In this document: piece by piece, positions 1 to 5,699 of the stretch
How the letters are laid out: each line of letters begins with the position of its first letter
Numbering within the stretch: the stretch's first letter is position 1
From: Chloroflexota bacterium
GTDB taxonomy: Bacteria > Chloroflexota > Dehalococcoidia > Dehalococcoidales > RBG-16-60-22
Assembly (NCBI GenBank): GCA_022574315.1
Contig: JACZSH010000041.1
Location: 1 to 10,979, forward strand
Reading direction: 5' to 3'
DNA length: 10,979 nucleotides
Notes under the pieces: model-generated
What the model was told of the DNA's origin: nothing
The model's database searches: none
The model's input: only the letters and a program-made list of their open reading frames with translations
Made by a program: the position numbers and the translations under genes

Positions 1-389
1 CCCAAACCTCCCAGTCCCCGCACCGCTCCCCCGACCGGCCTCCTGGCCAGGGAAGGGCCCGCCACGAGCCGGCACTGGCCAGGCACGACGGAACATATCG
101 CCGTCAAAAACCGCAGGGTCGCCGCCGAATCGCCGCAGAACAGGTCGGTCGCCGGCACCCGAAAATCCCCTCCGGAGACGCGCCACGGCTCTTTTTCCCG
201 ACGGGTGGTGATACCGATTTCGTGCAGTACGTCGGCCGCGGCGACGGTGTCTTCCGCGGTCAAGGGATGCCGGATTTCGCTCTCACCCCCGGCCAGGGCA
301 GCGCACATCAAAGCCCGGATGGTATAACTTTTGGAAGGAGGAGCGCTTATCCGACCGGCTATCCGGCTCTTTTCAATGAAAATCTTCAT
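1..389 (-). CDS. aroA: 3-phosphoshikimate 1-carboxyvinyltransferase (EPSP synthase), N-terminal part
   Basis: Only the first 129 codons are in the window; the gene continues past the left edge. AroA transfers the enolpyruvyl group of PEP to shikimate-3-phosphate, the sixth step to chorismate. The N-terminus shows the substrate-binding PPSKSYTIRAL motif (Lys20, Arg25) and, at 85-94, CGDSAATLRF, the counterpart of the NAGTAMRP loop of the E. coli enzyme, followed by GPSLARRPVG (111-120). Ala89 sits where E. coli has Gly96. The ATG at 389 gives an N-terminus of normal length, has an AGGT-type ribosome site about nine bases upstream, and overlaps the end of aroK by 17 bases, so translation is probably coupled. 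It is the last aro gene visible in the minus-strand operon. The family is certain; the C-terminal half cannot be judged. Confidence 0.95.
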   Translation of the reverse strand, partial: MKIFIEKSRIAGRISAPPSKSYTIRALMCAALAGGESEIRHPLTAEDTVAAADVLHEIGITTRREKEPWRVSGGDFRVPATDLFCGDSAATLRFLTAICSVVPGQCRLVAGPSLARRPVGGAVRGLGGL

Positions 390-900
390 GCTTTTCTACC
401 TGACTTATAATCTCCGCCACCACCCGGCCAATACTCTGATTGGACGTGTTTATGGTTATATCGGCGGCTCTCCGGTAAAATGGCTCGCGAAACTTTAAAA
501 GTTTGGCAACCTTCAGAGCCTTATCCGCCACGTCCAGCAGGGGCCGGGCACCGGCACGAGATGACGTCCGCTTTATGATTATCTCCGGCGAGGCCGTCAG
601 GCAAACTACCAAGTTTTCCTGCCTCAGCCGGTCGATGTTTATCTGGTTAAGGACAACCCCGCCACCGCAGGCGATAACCGCGTTCTTTTTCCGGGAAACC
701 TCCCCGGTAATCTCAATTTCCAGTTCCCGAAAAGCTGTTTCGCCGTCCTCCCTGAAGATGGCGGGGATTGTTTTGCCCGCTTTCCGCTCGATTAAAGCGT
801 CGAGCTCAACGAATTCCTTGTCCAGTTGCCTGGCCAGTGCTTTACCCACCACCGTTTTCCCCACCCCCATGAAACCTATCAGCGCAATACTAGTCTTCAT
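373..900 (-). CDS. aroK: Shikimate kinase
   Basis: This 175-residue protein has the normal length for shikimate kinase, which phosphorylates shikimate with ATP (fifth step to chorismate, cytosol). The Walker A loop is GFMGVGKT at 9-16. The shikimate-binding residues are in place: Asp34 in VELD, Arg58 in AFRELE, and the GGG triplet at 79-81. The lid arginine is in RAGARPLL (Arg119), and Arg138 lies in FREPFY. The ATG at 900 overlaps the end of aroE by 11 bases, and its ribosome site (AAGG, about ten bases upstream) lies inside aroE. The 3' end overlaps aroA. These overlaps place it firmly in the aro operon. All key residues are present, so it should be active. Confidence 0.97.
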   Translation of the reverse strand: MKTSIALIGFMGVGKTVVGKALARQLDKEFVELDALIERKAGKTIPAIFREDGETAFRELEIEITGEVSRKKNAVIACGGGVVLNQINIDRLRQENLVVCLTASPEIIIKRTSSRAGARPLLDVADKALKVAKLLKFREPFYRRAADITINTSNQSIGRVVAEIISQVEKHEDFH

Positions 901-1759
901 GTCCCAGAGCCTTAAGGGCTACTTTTCTCATCAAATCGACCGGCGCCGCCTGTCCCGTCCACAGGGTAAACGCCAGGGCCCCCTGCCAGACCAGCATCTC
1001 GAGTCCGCCTATCGTCTGCGCCCCGACCGCCTCAGCGTCAGCCAGCAGCCTGGTCTTTACCGGGTTGTAGACAATATCGAAGACCGCCATGTCAGGCCGA
1101 AGCCGCCCGGACGGTACCGGAGTCTGGTTGACATCGGGAACCATTCCTACCCTAGTCGTGTTGACCAGAACATTAGCCCCTTCCAGGGCTAACGACAGAT
1201 TTTCCTCGTCCAGGACCAGGGCTTTAACATCGGTTTTCGTCGCCGTGGAGACCTGGCTGGCCAGGTCCTCCGCCCGTTCCCGACTGCGGTTGAGGATGGT
1301 CAGGTCAGCCCCATTTTCGGCCAGGAGGAAGGAAATCCCCCTGGAGGCGCCGCCTGCCCCCAGGACGACGATATTCGCCCCCCGGGGTTCGATTTTATTT
1401 TCCTGTAACGCCCTTAAAAACCCGGCGGCATCAGTATTGTAACCGGTCAGTATCCCGTTATCATTGACGATGGTGTTCACGGCGCCCATCCGTTCCGCCA
1501 TGGGGTCAAGCTCGTCCAGGTACGGAATGACGGCCGTCTTGTGCGGAATGGTGACGTTCAACCCGCGGATATTCAATGCCTTCACGCCTTCAATTGCCCT
1601 GCCTACAGCCTCTTTCCCGACCCGAAAAGGCAGATATACGCAGTCCAGGCCGAGATGCCTGAAGGCGGCGTTATGCATCACCGGCGACATGGTATGCTCG
1701 ATGGGGTCGCCGATGATACCGCAGATTTTAGTGGTTCCCGCTATGGGTTGACCTTCCAT
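890..1759 (-). CDS. aroE: Shikimate dehydrogenase (NADP+)
   Basis: AroE reduces 3-dehydroshikimate to shikimate with NADPH, the fourth step to chorismate. Numbering from the first of two adjacent ATGs (1762), the protein shows the substrate-site SPVMHN at 26-31, the catalytic lysine in NVTIPHK (Lys75), the catalytic aspartate in YNTDAAGF (Asp111), the nucleotide-binding GAGGASRG near 135, the NRSRERAE cofactor loop and a C-terminal GGLEMLVWQGA segment. There are ATGs at 1762 and 1759. The GGAGG at 1764-1768 is one base from the first and four from the second, so I prefer 1759 (289 residues). The aroD stop codon overlaps both candidates (TGATG arrangement), so translation is likely coupled to aroD. 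The length and motifs are typical of the family. Confidence 0.96.
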   Translation of the reverse strand: MEGQPIAGTTKICGIIGDPIEHTMSPVMHNAAFRHLGLDCVYLPFRVGKEAVGRAIEGVKALNIRGLNVTIPHKTAVIPYLDELDPMAERMGAVNTIVNDNGILTGYNTDAAGFLRALQENKIEPRGANIVVLGAGGASRGISFLLAENGADLTILNRSRERAEDLASQVSTATKTDVKALVLDEENLSLALEGANVLVNTTRVGMVPDVNQTPVPSGRLRPDMAVFDIVYNPVKTRLLADAEAVGAQTIGGLEMLVWQGALAFTLWTGQAAPVDLMRKVALKALGHED

Positions 1760-2412
1760 CATGCCTCCATGCCGTAAATCACTCGGAAATCCTGTACCGT
1801 CAGCTGGCCCGGGGCGGACTCCTTTCCCGTCCCCATGGATGCGTAGACGAAGTCACCGCCGAAAAGCGGCGAGAGCACCCGACTGGTAAAACCGGGACGT
1901 CCCATGGCAAAAGAGACGATACGAGCTTCCGGAAAATCAGCCGCCAGTTGCAGCACAGACGAGTTATCATCAAAGCTCCGGGCGGTGGTCACCACCTTGC
2001 AGATATCAGCGCCGGCCGCCAGTTGTTTGCGCACCACTTCCCTCAGTTTTTCCGGAGAAGGTGTCCCGGCGGTATCATGAAACGAGATAAGGCAGCTGGC
2101 TCTTCCTTTCACCCGCCGGACAGCTTCGGCCAGGTTCTCGGTGGCAAGCTCGATGTCAATAATCGCCGCCCCCAATTCGACAGCGCTGAGCAGTTCGGCG
2201 ACTCTTTCCGACTCACCACCCGGCCAGGCACCGCCTTCGGTCTTGAGCCGATTACAGGCAATCCAGGGTTTGCCAAGACGCTTCGCCACATCTCGCCAAC
2301 CGGAGCCGATAAGGTCGATGCGGATCTCAAAAAGGTCAACCAGCGGTTCGATTTGTTTAATCGCCGCCCGGTCTTCATTGACGATGGCGGCACAAATTCT
2401 AGGTCTTTTCAT
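1759..2412 (-). CDS. aroD: 3-dehydroquinate dehydratase, type I
   Basis: This enzyme dehydrates 3-dehydroquinate to 3-dehydroshikimate (third step to chorismate) through a Schiff base. It is the type I (AroD) family, not the small type II (AroQ) form: 217 residues, with FEIRIDL at 28-34, the catalytic histidine in SFHD (His112) and the Schiff-base lysine in CKVVTTA (Lys139), then SFAMGRPGFTSRV and the FVYASMG strand near the end. The ATG at 2412 is preceded by AGGT nine bases upstream and overlaps the end of aroB by 14 bases; the stop overlaps the aroE start. It is slightly shorter than the E. coli enzyme (252 residues), as is common in compact bacterial and archaeal versions. Confidence 0.95.
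   Translation of the reverse strand: MKRPRICAAIVNEDRAAIKQIEPLVDLFEIRIDLIGSGWRDVAKRLGKPWIACNRLKTEGGAWPGGESERVAELLSAVELGAAIIDIELATENLAEAVRRVKGRASCLISFHDTAGTPSPEKLREVVRKQLAAGADICKVVTTARSFDDNSSVLQLAADFPEARIVSFAMGRPGFTSRVLSPLFGGDFVYASMGTGKESAPGQLTVQDFRVIYGMEA
1764..1768 (-). promoter_or_regulatory. Ribosome binding site deciding the aroE start
   Basis: GGAGG lies inside the last codons of aroD. Its spacing is four bases to the ATG at 1759 but only one base to the ATG at 1762, so the second ATG is the more workable start. Confidence 0.6.
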
Positions 2413-3481
2413 TTGCTAGTACCTGCTCTACCAAAGCGGGGGTAACTTTGTCCGTAATCATGGCATTGCCAATCGATTCGAGCAGCACGAATCTTATTTT
2501 GTCCTGCGCCACTTTTTTATCGTGTTTCATCGCCTGCATTACTTTTTCCGTACTGATACCGGGCATCTTTACCGGCAAGCCGGCTTTTTCGATAATTCCG
2601 GTCAACCGGTCCAGTCCGTTTTTATCCAGCAGGCCCATTTCACGGGATATTCGGGCGGCAACGACCATGCCGATAGCCACCGCCTTACCGTGCGGCATAT
2701 CGAACCCGGAAACCGACTCCACGGCATGGCCCACGGTGTGCCCAAAGTTTAAAATATTTCTCAGCCCCGAGTCCCGCTCGTCTTTCATGACCACCCCGGC
2801 TTTGATTTCCGCCGTCCGGGAAACTACCTCTTCCAGGACTCCGGCATCGCGGGCGATAATCCGCCCCAGGTTTTCTTCCAGGAAAGAGAAGAATTCATGA
2901 CTCATGATGGCGGCGCTTTTAATGACCTCGGCCAGGCCATTGGTCAGTTCCTCCGCCGGCAAGGTTCTAAGCGTATCCGTGTCGGCAATAACCAGTGACG
3001 GCTGATAAAAAGCGCCTATCCTGTTCTTTATCCGGCCGTGGTCGAGGGCCACTTTACCGCCGATACTGCTGTCAACCTGCGCCAGCAGGGTTGTCGGCAC
3101 CTGAACAAGCGGTACCCCGCGCAGGTAGGTGGCGGCGACGAACCCGGCCAGGTCACCGATAACGCCACCCCCCAGAGCCAGGACCGGCGTCGTCCTCTCG
3201 GCAAAGACGTCGGTCAGTTCCTGGTAGAGCCTGCCTGCCGTGGCCAGCGTTTTTTGCGCTTCCCCCTCAGGGACCAGTAAAGTGCTGATGCTGAAACCGT
3301 CTCCGGTTAGCGTCCGGCACAGGGCTTCACCGTACTGCCGGTTCAGACCGGGGTGAGTAATAATGACCAGCTTACCGGCAAACCCGTTTTCCCGCAACAG
3401 GCGGCCAGCCTGGCCCAACAGACCCGGGCCTACAAGAATTTCATAGCTATTACTGCCAAGCGCTACTCTAATTTTCCTCAT
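2399..3481 (-). CDS. aroB: 3-dehydroquinate synthase
   Basis: AroB converts DAHP to 3-dehydroquinate (second step) and uses NAD+ and a divalent metal. The 360-residue protein has the usual length. The NAD-binding LALGGGVIGDLAGFVAATYLRG segment spans about 101-122, followed by PTTLLAQVDSSIGGK (129-143). The metal ligands are Glu185 (GLAEVIK), His248 (NFGHTVGHA) and His264 (MPHGKAVAIGM). The start at 3481 has AAGGT about nine bases upstream. It lies 20 bases after the aroF stop and overlaps aroD by 14 bases, so it is the second gene of the operon. All catalytic residues are present. Confidence 0.97.
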   Translation of the reverse strand: MRKIRVALGSNSYEILVGPGLLGQAGRLLRENGFAGKLVIITHPGLNRQYGEALCRTLTGDGFSISTLLVPEGEAQKTLATAGRLYQELTDVFAERTTPVLALGGGVIGDLAGFVAATYLRGVPLVQVPTTLLAQVDSSIGGKVALDHGRIKNRIGAFYQPSLVIADTDTLRTLPAEELTNGLAEVIKSAAIMSHEFFSFLEENLGRIIARDAGVLEEVVSRTAEIKAGVVMKDERDSGLRNILNFGHTVGHAVESVSGFDMPHGKAVAIGMVVAARISREMGLLDKNGLDRLTGIIEKAGLPVKMPGISTEKVMQAMKHDKKVAQDKIRFVLLESIGNAMITDKVTPALVEQVLANEKT

Positions 3482-3501
3482 TTACCACTTACCTTATATT
3501 G

Positions 3502-4554
3502 CTAACGGGCAAGCACCTGGTGAATCTTCTGGCAGGCGTCAATAACTTCTTTCAGTTCATCGGGGGTAATCGTCTGCTGAGCGTCAACAATCGCCTCCGA
3601 GGGATTGTAGTGCGTCTCGACCATCAACCCGCTGGCACCGGCGGCAATAGCCGCGCAACTCATATTGAAAATAAGGTCGCGACGTCCGGTGGCGTGACTG
3701 GGGTCGGCCAGAATGGGCAGAAAGGTTTCTTTCTGTATCACCGGCACCGCCGTAACATCAAAGGTATAGCGGGTATAATTCTTACCTTTACCAATCGGCA
3801 GGATGCCCCTTTCACAGAGGATAATATCTTTATTACCCTCGGCGGCAATGTACTCGGCGAAAGACAAGAACTCATCTATTCCGGCCCCGAAATGTCTCTT
3901 GAAAAGAATCGGCTTCCCCTTTCGGGCGACATTGGTAAGCAGGTCCTGATCATACATATTGCGAGCGCCTATCTGTATTATATCAGCATACTCAGCCACC
4001 AGGTCAATATGGGTCTCCCCCCGTACTTCGGTTATCACCGGCATTTCGAACTTTTTACCGGCTTCATACAGCCAGCGCAACGCCTCTTCCGCCCCTTCCC
4101 GGCCATTAGCGCCCAGTCCCTGGAATGAGTGGACGGAGCTTCTCGGCTTAAATATACCGCCCCTCAAGATATGCGCCCCCGCTTTCTTCACTGCCTCGGC
4201 AATTTTAAAAATCTGCGGCTTACTCTCCAGAGAGCATGGACCGGCGATAAATACCAGGTCGGGGCCACCGATACAGACGTTACCCACCTGTATCTGCCGG
4301 TACTCGTCCTGTCCCTCAAACCGCTTGCTGTACTCCTTGGAGATTAACTTATACGGGGTCTCCACCATCATCGCCTCCTTTACCCCGGGCAGAGTAGCCA
4401 GGCGGGAAAAATCCACCCGGCTTTCGTCACCGACCAGCCCGATAACGGTCCGGTACTCGCCCTTGGAAACGTCTGCCTTCAACCCGTATTTCTTGATTTC
4501 CCGGACCACGTTGGACACTTCTTCCCTGGTCGCCTCTGATTTCATAATTATCAT
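3502..4554 (-). CDS. aroF: 3-deoxy-7-phosphoheptulonate (DAHP) synthase, type I beta with N-terminal regulatory domain
   Basis: This is the first committed enzyme of the shikimate pathway, condensing PEP with erythrose-4-phosphate. The 350-residue protein resembles the Thermotoga maritima type: a ferredoxin-like, ACT-like N-terminal domain (about 1-70, with RTVIGLVGDES), then the barrel. Metal ligands are Cys107 (AGPCS), His287 (DPSHATGRRD), Glu313 (VETHYNP) and Asp324. PEP-site residues lie in RGGIFKPR (131-138) and CERG (247-250). In characterised relatives the N-terminal domain mediates feedback inhibition by Phe or Tyr. The ATG at 4554 has a strong GGGGAGGT ribosome site five bases upstream, and the N-terminus aligns with the Thermotoga enzyme. 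It is the first gene of the aro operon, behind an apparent attenuator, so it may be controlled both allosterically and by transcription. Confidence 0.96.
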   Translation of the reverse strand: MIIMKSEATREEVSNVVREIKKYGLKADVSKGEYRTVIGLVGDESRVDFSRLATLPGVKEAMMVETPYKLISKEYSKRFEGQDEYRQIQVGNVCIGGPDLVFIAGPCSLESKPQIFKIAEAVKKAGAHILRGGIFKPRSSVHSFQGLGANGREGAEEALRWLYEAGKKFEMPVITEVRGETHIDLVAEYADIIQIGARNMYDQDLLTNVARKGKPILFKRHFGAGIDEFLSFAEYIAAEGNKDIILCERGILPIGKGKNYTRYTFDVTAVPVIQKETFLPILADPSHATGRRDLIFNMSCAAIAAGASGLMVETHYNPSEAIVDAQQTITPDELKEVIDACQKIHQVLAR

Positions 4555-4605
4555 CGTTACCTCCCCGACATTAGTTTATCCCCCAGCGGTACTCAAATCA
4601 CCCAT

Positions 4606-4634
4606 AAAAAAAAGCCCCTTGGGGGAGGGCTTTT
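4606..4634 (-). terminator. Intrinsic terminator (attenuator) upstream of aroF
   Basis: An 8-bp stem AAAAGCCC/GGGCTTTT with a nine-base loop is followed by a run of T in minus orientation (eight in all, 4613-4606, partly in the stem). It stands 50 bases before the aroF start and about 150 bases after the promoter, so it would stop the operon's own transcript. In plus orientation only four T follow, so it is probably one-way. Confidence 0.85.
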
Positions 4635-4665
4635 AGTTGCTCTACTAACTTTGTTATGTCTGATG

Positions 4666-4767
4666 TTATCTACACGGCTGAGCCAAAGCCTCCCCTGCGC
4701 AATTTATGCGCCAGTTAAAGTAATAATAATACGAATAAAACGTCTGCCCAGAGAATATAGCTAACAT
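4666..4767 (-). CDS. Leader peptide of the aro operon, 33 residues, rich in aromatic residues
   Basis: This short ORF has ATG at 4767 and TAA at 4668-4666. Residues 10-19 read FYSYYYYFNW: eight of ten are aromatic, including four Tyr codons in a row (4731-4720). Over the whole peptide there are three Phe, five Tyr and one Trp. It lies about 20 bases after a strong promoter and before a terminator that precedes aroF, just as leader peptides such as PheL and TrpL precede their operons. Only a weak ribosome site (TTGG) precedes the ATG; an in-frame TAA lies six bases upstream. The product probably has no function of its own; its translation would be the sensor for charged tRNA-Tyr, and perhaps tRNA-Phe and tRNA-Trp. 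I do not know a described homologue. Confidence 0.8.
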   Translation of the reverse strand: MLAIFSGQTFYSYYYYFNWRINCAGEALAQPCR

Positions 4768-4794
4768 CTTAATTTACCAAGCCTATTTTGATTT

Positions 4795-4823
4795 AATATA
4801 ACATAATATAAAATCTCTGTCAA
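4795..4823 (-). promoter_or_regulatory. Promoter of the aro operon
   Basis: A perfect -35 box TTGACA (4823-4818) and -10 box TATATT (4800-4795) are separated by exactly 17 bases. The -10 box also has the upstream TG of an extended -10 element. The predicted start is near 4788, about 20 bases before the leader ATG. Confidence 0.85.
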
Positions 4824-4851
4824 TAGGGTCAATGTATAATCGAGGTAACTA

Positions 4852-4860
4852 TGCTATACT
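4852..4860 (+). promoter_or_regulatory. Probable rsfS promoter (extended -10)
   Basis: TGCTATACT matches an extended -10 element, and the predicted start is near 4867. There is no good -35 box. An alternative perfect TATAAT lies at 4835-4840, also without a clear -35. Either would serve rsfS and stands back to back with the aro promoter. Confidence 0.5.
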
Positions 4861-4879
4861 TTAATCAGCCAGCAGCGAC

Positions 4880-4885
4880 GGGAGG
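4880..4885 (+). promoter_or_regulatory. Ribosome binding site of rsfS
   Basis: GGGAGG lies just upstream of the conserved N-terminal helix and is the main reason to place the start at CTG 4894 (or ATT 4891) and not at the internal GTG 4960. Confidence 0.7.
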
Positions 4886-4893
4886 CTCTAATT

Positions 4894-5238
4894 CTGGAAA
4901 CCTTAGAAATAGCACGTAAAGCGGTCACTGCCGCCGGTGACAAGCAAGCCAGCGATATCGTGCTGCTGGATGCCCGAAAGGTATGCACCTTTGCCGATTA
5001 CTTTGTCATCTGCTCCGGGGAGGCCAACCGGCAGCTACGCGCCATTTTTGAAGAAATCGAACATGCTTTAAAAAAAGAAGGCATAAAGCCGCACCACCAT
5101 GAAGGTACCGTAGATTCGGGGTGGCTGCTGATTGACTACGGAGACGTTATCGTCCATATCTTCAGCCCCGAGGAACGGGATTATTACCGTCTGGACAAAC
5201 TATGGGATGAGGCCGCGGCCGTACTCCGGATCCAGTAG
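4894..5238 (+). CDS. rsfS: Ribosome silencing factor RsfS (Iojap/RsfA family)
   Basis: RsfS binds ribosomal protein uL14 on the large subunit and blocks subunit joining when nutrients are short. The protein has the family core: LEIARKAVTAAGDKQASDIV, then ARKVCTFADYFVICSG, a HEGTVDSGWLLIDYGDVIVHIF segment and a C-terminal DYYRLDKLW. There is no ATG, GTG or TTG that would give the full N-terminal helix; the first GTG (4960) would cut off about 22 conserved residues. The frame is open up to a TAA at 4846. GGGAGG (4880-4885) stands eight bases before CTG 4894 and five before ATT 4891, so I choose CTG (114 residues, normal length). It ends 12 bases from the convergent ndk gene. The family is certain; the exact start is not. 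Confidence 0.9.
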   Translation: METLEIARKAVTAAGDKQASDIVLLDARKVCTFADYFVICSGEANRQLRAIFEEIEHALKKEGIKPHHHEGTVDSGWLLIDYGDVIVHIFSPEERDYYRLDKLWDEAAAVLRIQ

Positions 5239-5250
5239 GCCGGCCTTCAT

Positions 5251-5670
5251 TCACCCCGGGAAAAGCTCATCATCGGCAAAGAAAAGCCTGATTTCTTCCT
5301 CCGCCGTTGCCACCGAATCGGAACCGTGCACCGCGTTGCGTCTGATATCCAACCCGAAGTCGGCCCGGATGGTGCCGGGTTCCGCCTTTGACGGGTCAGT
5401 GGTACCCATTTCCTTTCTGATTGCTTCCACCACCCCTTCGCCCTCAAAGACGATGGCCATTATCGGCGCCGAGGTCATATAATTCACCAGACTCTCAAAG
5501 AACGGCTTACCTTCATGGACGGCATAGTGCCGGTGCGCCAGGGCTTTGTCCATACGCAGTATTTTAAGTCCCACTACCCGGAGACCCATTTTTTCCAGGC
5601 GGCTGATAATCGCGCCGCCCCGTCCGGTGCCCATTGCAACCGGTTTTATCAGGACCAGAGACCTCTCCAT
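5251..5670 (-). CDS. ndk: Nucleoside diphosphate kinase
   Basis: Ndk moves the gamma phosphate between nucleoside triphosphates and diphosphates through a phosphohistidine. The 139-residue length is typical. The active-site NAVHGSDS contains His115 and Ser117, and the nucleotide-site residues Lys9, Tyr49, Arg85, Thr91, Arg102 and Asn112 all sit at the expected spacing. The segment after KP is unusual: VAMGT replaces the common DAVQR or DGVQR. The ATG at 5670 has AAGGAG five bases upstream. It lies 29 bases after the thioesterase-HAD gene and is the last gene of the thiL operon. It converges on rsfS with 12 bases between the stops, and no separate terminator is visible there. Confidence 0.96.
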   Translation of the reverse strand: MERSLVLIKPVAMGTGRGGAIISRLEKMGLRVVGLKILRMDKALAHRHYAVHEGKPFFESLVNYMTSAPIMAIVFEGEGVVEAIRKEMGTTDPSKAEPGTIRADFGLDIRRNAVHGSDSVATAEEEIRLFFADDELFPG

Positions 5671-5699
5671 TATTACTCCTTCACTAATTATAACTTTCT

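Larger units (their letters stand above)
4555..4788 (-). promoter_or_regulatory. Attenuator leader of the aro operon (proposed)
   Basis: This is the untranslated leader between the predicted transcript start (about 4788) and aroF. In order it holds a leader ORF rich in aromatic codons (4767-4666), a small hairpin GCGCA/TGCGC (4711-4697) right after the Trp codon, an antiterminator arm (4695-4685), the intrinsic terminator (4634-4606) and the aroF ribosome site (4566-4560). The antiterminator arm pairs 11 bases with the terminator's left arm (4633-4622, one bulged C). This is the arrangement of ribosome-mediated attenuation as known for trp and pheA. A ribosome stalled on Tyr codons 13-16 would leave the antiterminator arm free; a ribosome running on towards the stop would disturb it and allow termination. 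The elements are seen directly, but the mechanism is inferred. Confidence 0.8.

Noticed and set aside
3499..4128. Long plus-strand ORF of 209 codons opposite aroF
   Set aside because: It is antisense to a well-conserved gene and has no motif and no ribosome site; the same holds for the plus-strand ORFs at 503-1192 and 3959-4636.
4555..4790. T-box or metabolite riboswitch upstream of aroF
   Set aside because: I see no T-box specifier architecture and no known aptamer consensus; the aromatic leader ORF explains the region better.
4960..5238. GTG 4960 as the rsfS start
   Set aside because: It would remove the conserved N-terminal helix, and no ribosome site precedes it.
5238..5245. GGCCGGCC palindrome between rsfS and ndk as a shared terminator
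   Set aside because: It is only eight bases with no loop and no T run; likely chance in GC-rich sequence.
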